A DNA stretch of 5,183 bases from Candidatus Hydrogenedentota bacterium (GTDB lineage Bacteria > Hydrogenedentota > Hydrogenedentia > Hydrogenedentales > SLHB01), in contig JAKJDA010000126.1 in NCBI GenBank assembly GCA_022706165.1, positions 1 through 5,183 on the forward strand. The letters run 5' to 3'. Under the pieces are notes generated by a model. That model searched no databases, was not told the DNA's origin, and saw only the letters and a program-made list of their open reading frames with translations. Shown piece by piece: positions 1-5,183 of the stretch (within the stretch, counting starts at the first letter, position 1; each line of letters begins with the position of its first letter). The translations under genes were made by a program, and so were the position numbers.

Positions 1-348
1 ACGGACGATGACGGGTTGCAGGACGGCGTGGAGACCAACACAGGGGTGTGGGCCAGCGCGTCCAACACGGGCACGAACCCGCTCGACCCCGACACGGACG
101 GCGGCGGAGTGCTCGATGGGGTGGAAGTCGACCGCGGCACGAACCCAAACGATAAGGCCGATGATAATCCTGCGGACATCGACGGCGATTCCCGCGTGGA
201 CGCCATGGATGTGCAACTGGTTATCAATGGCGCCCTGCGACTTTCCGTTCCCTATGACACAGATATCGATGGAGACGGGCGCACCAACGCCATGGACGTG
301 CAACTTGTCATCAACGCAGCTCTTGGAATTCCTCTGCCGCTTCTCTAA
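1..348 (+). CDS. C-terminal end of a secreted calcium-binding protein with TSP3-like repeats and a dockerin-like domain (5' partial)
   Basis: The frame is open from base 1 and ends at TAA 346-348, giving 115 residues; the true start lies upstream of the window. Residues 1-55 are rich in Asp, Gly and Asn and carry thrombospondin type 3-like units (DTDGGG at 31-36, GTNP at 24-27 and 46-49). Such units bind calcium in extracellular proteins. Residues 59-79 and 88-108 are two near-identical EF-hand-like motifs (D-I-D-G-D-x-R-x-[DN]-A-M-D-V-Q-L-V-I-N), spaced like the paired repeats of a type I dockerin. The tail ends six residues after the second motif and has no PEP-CTERM, LPXTG or membrane anchor. 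By family knowledge such tails sit on large secreted or surface proteins, often hydrolases or adhesins. The catalytic part, if any, is not visible, so the function of the whole protein is unknown. It is probably not functionally tied to the next gene, 38 bases downstream. Confidence 0.85.
   Translation, partial: TDDDGLQDGVETNTGVWASASNTGTNPLDPDTDGGGVLDGVEVDRGTNPNDKADDNPADIDGDSRVDAMDVQLVINGALRLSVPYDTDIDGDGRTNAMDVQLVINAALGIPLPLL
175..324 (+). repeat. Tandem dockerin-like EF-hand repeat pair (units 175-237 and 262-324)
   Basis: Two 21-codon units separated by 24 bases encode DIDGDSRVDAMDVQLVINGAL and a close copy, DIDGDGRTNAMDVQLVINAA followed by Leu. Similarity is also visible at the DNA level (for example CGCCATGGATGTGCAACT versus CGCCATGGACGTGCAACT). 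Most differences are third-position or conservative changes, which fits duplication followed by selection. In dockerins two such calcium-loop helices fold together, so the pair probably forms one domain. Confidence 0.8.
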
Positions 349-351
349 TAT
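323..351 (+). promoter_or_regulatory. Candidate sigma70-type promoter for the SLOG-nuclease pair
   Basis: TTGGAA at 323-328 (4 of 6 matches to TTGACA) and TAATAT at 346-351 (4 of 6 to TATAAT) are separated by exactly 17 bases. They lie just upstream of the start at 387, over the end of the dockerin-like gene. A start near 358 would leave a leader of about 29 bases. The match is modest and was found by eye, so read-through from upstream is equally possible. Confidence 0.25.
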
Positions 352-375
352 GAAGATGTGGTCATCTATTGAGTG

Positions 376-379
376 AGGA
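376..379 (+). promoter_or_regulatory. Ribosome binding site deciding the start at 387
   Basis: AGGA lies seven bases before ATG 387. It supports that ATG over the in-frame TTG at 369, which would have no Shine-Dalgarno sequence in front of it and would add six residues before the conserved first beta strand. Confidence 0.6.
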
Positions 380-386
380 AAACACA

Positions 387-956
387 ATGCGGTTGCAGAT
401 CGGGGTGATGGGGTCCGCGGGCGGAGGCATGGCCTCTCAAATCGTCGAGCGATGCAAAGAATTGGGCCGGGCGATTGCCGAGGCCGGGTGCGCGCTGGTG
501 ACGGGCGGATGTCCCGGGCTGCCGCACTTCGCCACCATGGGGTGCAAGGAGCGCGGCGGACTGACGGTGGGCGTGTCGCCGGCGTTGAGTCAGTACGAGC
601 ACGTTCATCGCTACGGCAGTCCCGTGGATCACATAGACGTGATGATCTATACGGGAAGCGGTTTGATGGGGCGTGAGGTCATCGGCGTGCGAAGCTGCGA
701 CATCGTGATCATCGTGGGCGGCCGTTCGGGAACCTTGGGTGAATTCGCCATTGCATACGACGAGGGCCGTCCCATCGGGGTGTTGACGGGCACGGGCGGC
801 GTCGCCGACCATATCGACGATGTGTTGCCGATAATCCAGAAGAACACGGGATCGCGGATCATCTACGACGATGATCCGCGCCGTTTGATTGAGCGCTGCA
901 TTGCGGAGCATCGCGCCCATCCACCGCACGTTCGCGAGAGGGAAGCTTCCATCTGA
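387..956 (+). CDS. SLOG/LOG-superfamily Rossmann-fold nucleotide-binding protein (TIGR00725-like)
   Basis: 189 residues, probably cytosolic; no signal peptide or membrane segment. The N-terminus has the glycine-rich first strand and loop (IGVMGSAGGG, residues 5-14). A second glycine turn follows at VTGGCPGLP (38-46). The family signature is at residues 110-119, VGGRSGTLGE, equivalent to the PGGxGTxxE loop of LOG phosphoribohydrolases, with Glu119 at the catalytic Glu position. Arg96 in GRE sits where LOG enzymes have their catalytic Arg, but the neighbouring residue is Glu instead of Lys. The sequence looks closer to the TIGR00725/LDcluster4 branch than to true cytokinin-activating LOG enzymes, so a nucleotide or nucleotide-derivative ligand is likely but the reaction is not known. 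ATG 387 is chosen because AGGA precedes it and the first strand begins directly after it. The stop codon shares a base with the next start (TGATG), which points to translational coupling with the beta-CASP nuclease. Confidence 0.85.
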   Translation: MRLQIGVMGSAGGGMASQIVERCKELGRAIAEAGCALVTGGCPGLPHFATMGCKERGGLTVGVSPALSQYEHVHRYGSPVDHIDVMIYTGSGLMGREVIGVRSCDIVIIVGGRSGTLGEFAIAYDEGRPIGVLTGTGGVADHIDDVLPIIQKNTGSRIIYDDDPRRLIERCIAEHRAHPPHVREREASI

Positions 957-2335
957 TGCGTCTTACATCCTACGGCGCCGCGCGCACGGTCACCGGAAGC
1001 AAACACCTGCTGGAAGTCAACGGCCATCGCATTCTCTTCGACTGCGGCATGTTTCAGGGCGTTCGCCGCGACGCGGAAACCCGCAACCGCTTCTTGCCGT
1101 TCGCCCCTGACAGGCTGGACGTCGTCGTGCTGAGTCATGCGCACATTGATCACAGCGGCGTGATTCCCATGTTGACGAAGCAGGGATACCGGGGACGCAT
1201 ATATTCGACTTGCGCAACGCGCGATCTATGCGCGTTGATGCTTCTCGACAGCGCGCACATTCAAAAGCGCGATGCGGAGTGGCTCTCGAAAAAAAGTCGC
1301 GCCTTTGTGGCTCCGCTGTACGACGAAAACGATGTGCGCACGGCGATGCAGCGCTTCGTCTGCGTTCCCTATGGCGAGTCCTTCGAGATCGCGCCGGATG
1401 TGACATGCACGCTCCATGACGCAGGTCACGTGCTCGGTTCGGCGATGGCGATGGTCGAATTCCAGGATAACGGCGCACGGCGTCGTCTGTTGTACGGCGG
1501 CGATTTGGGCCGCAAAAACATGCCTATCCTGAATGATCCCTGGGTTCCCGGCGAGGCGGATGTCGTCTTGTTGGAGGGCACGTACGGCAATCGCGATCAC
1601 GATCCCATCGAACAGATGGACCAAAAACTTGCGGAAATCGTGCAGCGCGCCTGCGCTCAAGGCGGCAAAATCCTTGTGCCGAGTTTTGCGCTCGAACGCA
1701 CCCAGGAAATCGTATATGCGTTGAAACGCCTTGAAACCGCCAAGGCCATCCCGTCCATCCCGGTTTTTGTCGACAGCCCGCTTTCGACGAACATTACCGA
1801 GGTGTTTCGGCAGCATACGGAATGTTTTGACGCGGAAATTCAGCGCCTCATGCAGGAAGCCGGCGATCCGTTCGAACTGCAAAACATTCGGTATATCCGG
1901 AATGTCGAGGAATCGATGCGGCTCAATGCTCTCAAGGGGCCTGCCATCATCATCTCGGCGTCCGGCATGTGCGAACAGGGGCGCATCTTGCACCATCTCC
2001 GCAACCATGCGGGCAATCCCGACAATTTCATTTTGATTGTGGGGTTTCAGGCCAAGAACACCTTGGGCAGACGCATTGTCGAGCGGGCTCGTGAAATCAA
2101 GATATTCGGGATCAACCGACCGTTGAATGCGGAGGTCAAGGTGATGAATGGATTCAGCGCTCATGCGGGACGTTCGGAACTGATCGATTTCGGCCTCCGC
2201 TTCAAGGACTGCGCGGCGAAGGTGGTTTTGGTGCATGGAGAAGACGAGGCCCTTGAAGCCCTAGAAGGCGCCCTGAAGGACCGAGGCATGACGAACGTCA
2301 TGATCCAAGAAGAGGGGAAACCGTTCGAGTTGTAG
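956..2335 (+). CDS. Metallo-beta-lactamase/beta-CASP ribonuclease, CPSF/Ysh1 type (COG1236)
   Basis: 459 residues, probably cytosolic. The order is MBL fold, inserted beta-CASP domain (about 210-345), then the closing RMMBL segment. The start matches the family opening (GAARTVTGS, residues 7-15). All expected metal and catalytic residues are visible: Asp29 (FDCG), HAHIDH at 61-66, His158 (DAGHVLGSA), Asp183 (GGDLG), Glu207 in LLEGTYGNR (motif A), His403 in FSAH (motif B) and His427 in LVHGE (motif C). Also present are VPSFALERTQE (241-251) and SASGMCEQGR (334-343), typical of this branch. Bacterial and archaeal relatives are two-zinc RNA endonucleases, the Thermus thermophilus enzyme TTHA0252 being a well-studied one, so RNA cleavage or processing is the expected role; the target is unknown. 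ATG 956 overlaps the previous stop by one base. A purine-rich GAGGGA at 938-943 is 12 bases away, so initiation probably depends on coupling. The gene ends 23 bases from the convergent regulator gene. Confidence 0.93.
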   Translation: MRLTSYGAARTVTGSKHLLEVNGHRILFDCGMFQGVRRDAETRNRFLPFAPDRLDVVVLSHAHIDHSGVIPMLTKQGYRGRIYSTCATRDLCALMLLDSAHIQKRDAEWLSKKSRAFVAPLYDENDVRTAMQRFVCVPYGESFEIAPDVTCTLHDAGHVLGSAMAMVEFQDNGARRRLLYGGDLGRKNMPILNDPWVPGEADVVLLEGTYGNRDHDPIEQMDQKLAEIVQRACAQGGKILVPSFALERTQEIVYALKRLETAKAIPSIPVFVDSPLSTNITEVFRQHTECFDAEIQRLMQEAGDPFELQNIRYIRNVEESMRLNALKGPAIIISASGMCEQGRILHHLRNHAGNPDNFILIVGFQAKNTLGRRIVERAREIKIFGINRPLNAEVKVMNGFSAHAGRSELIDFGLRFKDCAAKVVLVHGEDEALEALEGALKDRGMTNVMIQEEGKPFEL

Positions 2336-2358
2336 GCCGCTTTTACGCTCTTATCTTC

Positions 2359-2610
2359 TCAGCCTTGCCTGTCCAGACCGTACTTTTCGATACGGCGCCG
2401 AAGCGTCTGATAACTGATTCCAAGAGTCTCGGCGGCCTTTCGACGGTTCCATTGATGCTCCTCAAGCACAGACAGGATGCGTTCCAATTCGTCGACCTCA
2501 TCCGAATCCTCCGAGGCCGAAAAAGATATGCCATTCATCGCAGCCGGAGCAGGCGGCGGAAAGGGCATGATTGCCAGACGTTCCCGGAGGATGTTTGACG
2601 CCCAGGGCAA
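2359..2610 (-). pseudogene. Detached Fis-type DNA-binding C-terminus of the sigma-54 regulator (frameshifted segment)
   Basis: This frame is open from base 2619 (just after an in-frame TAA at 2622-2620) to TGA 2361-2359. It encodes a Pro/Ala-rich linker (PFPPPAPAA), an acidic stretch (SEDSDEVDELER) and a classical Fis/HTH_8 helix-turn-helix (WNRRKAAETLGISYQTLRRR), ending in EKYGLDRQG. This is the normal C-terminal domain of NtrC-family regulators, which binds enhancer-like sites upstream of sigma-54 promoters. It lies one base out of phase with the AAA+ frame. No convincing start codon or ribosome site exists for independent translation (the only early candidate is TTG 2610), so it is best read as the displaced end of the gene that starts at 3781. 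The HTH itself shows no damage, which favours a recent mutation or a sequencing error over long decay. Confidence 0.8.
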
Positions 2611-3781
2611 GCCAGCGTTTTATGGTGCTTTCCAGTTCGCGCACGTTGCCCGGCCACGGATAAGCGGTCAGGGCGGCAAAATCCTCGCCGGTCACCTCCA
2701 ACTGATGCCCCGATCCGAAGCGCCCATGTTTTTGCAGGAAATGGCGGACTAGCAAGGGAACGTCTTCCTTGCGGGAAGAAAGGGGCGGAACCCAGATGCT
2801 GAGTTCGTTCAGGCGGAAATAGAGATCGCCCCGAAAAACGCCTTCTTTAGTGCGCTGTTCGAGATCGGCGTTCGTGGCGGCGATGATCTGGACATCCACC
2901 TGAACCGATCGTCTGCCGCCGAGCTTCATGAATTCCTTGTGCTCGATCACCTGCAGGAGCTTGGCTTGCAAATTGGGATGCATGTCGCCGATCTCGTCCA
3001 GAAAGATCACGCCGCGATGCGCCAGCTCGAATCGCCCCGGCTTGCTGGACGCCGCCCCGGTGAATGCCCCCTTCTCGTATCCGAACAGCTCGCTCTCCAG
3101 CAGGTGTTCCGGCAAGGCCGTGCAATTCACCTTGACAAATGGCTTGTCGGAACGGCGGGAGAGGCGGTGGATCTCACGCGCGGCCATGTCCTTTCCCGTT
3201 CCGCTTTCGCCGCGCAACAGACAGTTGAGGTCGGTTTGCGCCACCTGCGCGATGGTTTCACGAAGTTCCTGCATCGACTGACTGATGCCGATCAAGAACG
3301 ATCCCGACGGATCGAGCGCTGCGGGACGCTGGGTCCGCAGAAAGGAACGTTCATCCTCGCTCGGCTGCAGCACGCGCTTGAGAGCGTTCCGGATGTCGGT
3401 CATTCCAAAAGGTTTGAGCACGAAGTCACTGGCGCCGCGACGAATGCATTCTACGACGGTCTGCGGGGCGGCATCGATCGAGGTGCATACGATGCGCGGG
3501 GCGCAAGGGGTTTCCAGCAACGTCCCCAAAACATCGACGGTCAATCCTGCCTCGGGCAGCATCTCCAGGATGATGACGCCAATGTCGTCGGTTTGCGCGG
3601 CGCGCAGGGCATCGCCCACGTTCGATACAGAACGGACGTCATACCCCGACGCCGTCAATCCTTTTTCAAGGGCCCAGCGAACGCCCGGATCCATATCCAG
3701 CACAAGAACCGTGCGCGACTGGCGGGGTTCCTCGGACGCGTTTCCTTCCGGCGGAATAGCATGGAATCCGTGAGAATTCAT
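2498..3781 (-). CDS. NtrC-type sigma-54-dependent response regulator with atypical receiver, frameshifted before its DNA-binding domain
   Basis: As read, 427 residues: receiver (about 24-138), AAA+ sigma-54 activator (about 163-394), then an unconvincing tail in the wrong frame. Joining to the 2359 stop would give 473 residues, a normal NtrC-family size. AAA+ motifs are intact: Walker A GESGTGKD (191-198), GAFTGA (238-243) contacting sigma-54, Walker B IFLDE (259-263), sensor I Asn304, likely arginine fingers Arg317 and Arg323, and WPGNVRELE (376-384). Such proteins use ATP to open sigma-54 promoter complexes. The receiver is odd: the phosphoacceptor position is Glu73 (codon GAG, 3565-3563), the following loop is about one residue short, and the acidic pocket reads D29-M30-D31. 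Thr100 and Lys123 are conserved. ATG 3781 is chosen because it overlaps the preceding stop (ATGA) and has GGGAG eight bases upstream; the in-frame extension to 3847 overlaps the partner gene and adds no homologous sequence. The last conserved residues in this frame are LALG (391-394). Confidence 0.88.
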   Translation of the reverse strand: MNSHGFHAIPPEGNASEEPRQSRTVLVLDMDPGVRWALEKGLTASGYDVRSVSNVGDALRAAQTDDIGVIILEMLPEAGLTVDVLGTLLETPCAPRIVCTSIDAAPQTVVECIRRGASDFVLKPFGMTDIRNALKRVLQPSEDERSFLRTQRPAALDPSGSFLIGISQSMQELRETIAQVAQTDLNCLLRGESGTGKDMAAREIHRLSRRSDKPFVKVNCTALPEHLLESELFGYEKGAFTGAASSKPGRFELAHRGVIFLDEIGDMHPNLQAKLLQVIEHKEFMKLGGRRSVQVDVQIIAATNADLEQRTKEGVFRGDLYFRLNELSIWVPPLSSRKEDVPLLVRHFLQKHGRFGSGHQLEVTGEDFAALTAYPWPGNVRELESTIKRWLALGVKHPPGTSGNHALSAACSGCDEWHIFFGLGGFG

Positions 3782-5183
3782 GCCATTTTCTCCCGCTTGG
3801 CCCCGGGATTGGCGGCGTTCCGGGGAAGAAGGACGCACAAACGGCACTGTTCCCGATCGTCAAGAGAGACGCTGATGACGCCGCCGCAACTATGGACCGT
3901 TCGCTCCGCGAGTTGAAGGCCGGGATGACGATGGGCAGGTCCGGGGGCTGTGGGAAAAAAGGCCATGTCCTCCTTGCAATAGTAGTTTTCTGCGGTTCCG
4001 GCGTGTCGAATCTCAAAGGCGACGTGGTCCGGATCGCTCTCGAAAACGCGTATTGAGACGAGGCCGCCCACCTCGACAGTTCGGAGGGCATTGAGAATCA
4101 AATCCAATATGGTGCGGGCCAACGCCGTGCCATTGAGCAGAACGCATTGACAGTCCGCTTCGAACGCCTGTTCGATGCGGACGCCGCGATTTTGGATGGT
4201 GACGGAAAGCATCTCGAGCGCCTGCCCGACGATTTCATCGAGGCGCACGGTTTCGAGGGAGTCCTCGCGCAGCGAGGAGAGTTTGCGAAATTCCTGGGTT
4301 TGCCGCCGCAATCGCTCGACGTTCTGCTGGATAATATCGACGCCCTGACTGGCCTCTGAAGAAAGTCCTGTTTCGCTGACGAAATCCGCGGCGACGCGAA
4401 TGGCCGAAAGCGGCGGAACGAAATTGCGGGCGAGCTCCACCCCGATATTCCCCAAGCTAGCCTGGTGCGCTATCTGAAGCAGGAGGCGGGCCTGCTCGTA
4501 CTCGAAGGCAAGAAAATAGGCGCACATGCCCAGGAATTCCTGTTCCACTTCGTCGCCCACGAACCCCGGCCGCAGATAAAAGCCGATGGTGGATATGGAT
4601 CGATTCCAAAATGTCTGAGGATACACAAAAACGGACATGCCCTGAGTGTCCAGCCCCGTATATCGGGACACCCATGACTGGATCTGAAACGCAGGATCGG
4701 CGTCAGTCAGCATTACATCCAACCCGGATGTTTCCATGACTCCATCTGCGCTGTGAAACTCCAGCTCTCCGTCCTCACGCCCCGTCACCGCCACGAATTT
4801 CTGCCGCGTGATATCGCACAAGGCGACGCAGCAAAAAGGAAGATGGCGAGAGAGTTCGGAGAACACGCTCATCAAAAGGGTGCGGTCGGAATAGTGGCCG
4901 GCGCTAAGCTGGGTCAAGTTCAGCAAGGCGCGAAGGCGGGTGTTGCTCAGCTCGCACGCGGCGGCGTATTGCCGGATATCGGCCGTGGCGAGTTCGACGC
5001 GCGCGCGCAGCTTCTCGCGCTCGTCCAAGAGCAGCGCCAACAGTTCGGAACGCTCCCGAAGAAGGGTGTGATGGGCGAGGGCCCGCGTCACCGCCGCAGT
5101 GAGCAACGTAATGTCGACCGGCTTGGTGAGATAATCGAAAGCGCCTTTCCGCATGCTGCCGATGATGGTCTCTGGGCTGGCGT
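3778..5183 (-). CDS. Receiver-GAF-like-histidine kinase protein with degenerate kinase motifs (5' partial)
   Basis: The frame is open to the right edge, so the N-terminus is missing; 467 complete codons are visible. Numbering from the internal Met at 5154, residues 1-28 plus nine upstream codons are the end of a receiver domain (FDYLTKP, with the conserved Lys11). A heptad-like helical linker follows (30-75), then a GAF-like sensory region (about 76-222). Next come a dimerisation/H-box-like segment (225-295) and an ATPase-like domain (305-444). The H-box reads LARNFVPPLSAI: the His of the usual AHExxNPL is Arg243 (codon CGC, 4428-4426). The N-box keeps Asn355 in LILNA, but G1 reads RHAGTAEN instead of DxGxG, and the G2 area reads HRHPGLQL with its leading glycines lost. 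It is therefore probably unable to autophosphorylate; ATP binding is doubtful. No membrane segment is seen, so it is likely a cytosolic sensor or scaffold. It overlaps the regulator gene by ATGA, so the two are almost certainly partners. Its start and promoter lie outside the window. Confidence 0.85.
   Translation of the reverse strand, partial: ASPETIIGSMRKGAFDYLTKPVDITLLTAAVTRALAHHTLLRERSELLALLLDEREKLRARVELATADIRQYAAACELSNTRLRALLNLTQLSAGHYSDRTLLMSVFSELSRHLPFCCVALCDITRQKFVAVTGREDGELEFHSADGVMETSGLDVMLTDADPAFQIQSWVSRYTGLDTQGMSVFVYPQTFWNRSISTIGFYLRPGFVGDEVEQEFLGMCAYFLAFEYEQARLLLQIAHQASLGNIGVELARNFVPPLSAIRVAADFVSETGLSSEASQGVDIIQQNVERLRRQTQEFRKLSSLREDSLETVRLDEIVGQALEMLSVTIQNRGVRIEQAFEADCQCVLLNGTALARTILDLILNALRTVEVGGLVSIRVFESDPDHVAFEIRHAGTAENYYCKEDMAFFPTAPGPAHRHPGLQLAERTVHSCGGVISVSLDDREQCRLCVLLPRNAANPGAKREKMA
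3790..3794 (-). promoter_or_regulatory. Ribosome binding site for the sigma-54 regulator
   Basis: GGGAG on the minus strand ends eight bases before ATG 3781, inside the last codons of the kinase-like gene. It fixes the regulator start and, with the ATGA overlap, indicates translational coupling of the pair. Confidence 0.6.

Noticed and set aside
320..345. Sigma-54 (-24/-12) promoter site before the SLOG gene, possibly a target of the regulator
   Set aside because: The best GG...GC pair is spaced by nine bases instead of ten and lacks the rest of the consensus.
354..367. Small inverted repeat AGATG-TGGT-CATCT after the dockerin-like gene, as a terminator
   Set aside because: The stem is only five base pairs, AT-rich and without a following T run; a chance hairpin is more likely.
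369..386. TTG 369 as the start of the SLOG protein
   Set aside because: It adds six residues before the conserved first strand, while ATG 387 has AGGA at a seven-base spacing.
1226..2236. Long minus-strand open frame (336 codons) opposite the beta-CASP nuclease
   Set aside because: It is fully antisense to a gene with every catalytic motif present, and its His/Arg-rich composition has no family signature.
2336..2358. Bidirectional terminator in the 23-base convergent gap
   Set aside because: The gap has short T runs but no inverted repeat able to form a stem, so none can be supported.
2498..2620. Programmed ribosomal frameshift joining the AAA+ and HTH frames
   Set aside because: I see no slippery heptamer in the right phase, no in-frame stop at the shift point as in prfB, and no strong internal Shine-Dalgarno. 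An indel or read error is simpler.
3782..3847. Extended N-terminus of the regulator starting at 3847
   Set aside because: The extra 22 residues lie inside the coding region of the kinase-like gene; ATG 3781 has a good ribosome site and a typical ATGA overlap.
2939..3916. Long plus-strand open frame (325 codons) opposite the sigma-54 regulator
   Set aside because: It runs antisense to a gene with unmistakable AAA+ motifs, has no recognisable domain, and is rich in Arg, Gln and Gly as expected for a shadow of a GC-rich gene.

Overview
The window looks like a high-GC bacterial chromosome segment with very compact gene packing. The left edge carries thrombospondin type 3-like calcium repeats followed by a dockerin-like pair of EF-hand motifs. 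That style of extracellular protein tail is common in Planctomycetes, Lentisphaerae and Candidatus Hydrogenedentota-type bacteria. This is only a hint: nothing here fixes the taxon, and no RNA gene, mobile element or CRISPR array is visible.

Layout: (1) bases 1-348, plus strand, the C-terminal end of a secreted or surface protein whose start lies outside the window. (2) Bases 387-956 and 956-2335, plus strand, a tightly coupled pair: a SLOG/LOG-superfamily Rossmann nucleotide-binding protein (TIGR00725-like) and a CPSF-type metallo-beta-lactamase/beta-CASP ribonuclease with all its metal ligands intact. The first stop codon and second start codon share a base (TGATG). (3) After a 23-base convergent gap, bases 2359-5183 on the minus strand hold a second coupled pair. 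Transcribed first is a receiver-coiled coil-GAF-like-histidine kinase protein, cut by the right edge of the window. A four-base ATGA overlap then leads into an NtrC-type sigma-54-dependent regulator.

The most notable signal is in the minus-strand pair. The kinase-like protein has Arg where the phosphorylated His of the H-box should be, and its ATP-lid G-boxes are degraded. Its partner regulator has Glu where the phosphoacceptor Asp should be, and one acidic-pocket residue is replaced by Met. The sigma-54 activator ATPase core, including GAFTGA, Walker A and Walker B, is intact. This suggests a two-component system that has lost the His-to-Asp phosphate step on both sides and may signal through protein contact or constitutive activity. 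The unseen N-terminal receiver of the kinase-like protein could be the remaining phosphorylation input.

The regulator is also frameshifted: its Fis-type DNA-binding helix-turn-helix (2359 to about 2600) lies in a different frame from the AAA+ domain. The full span is one base more than a multiple of three, which fits a single-base insertion, either natural or a sequencing error.
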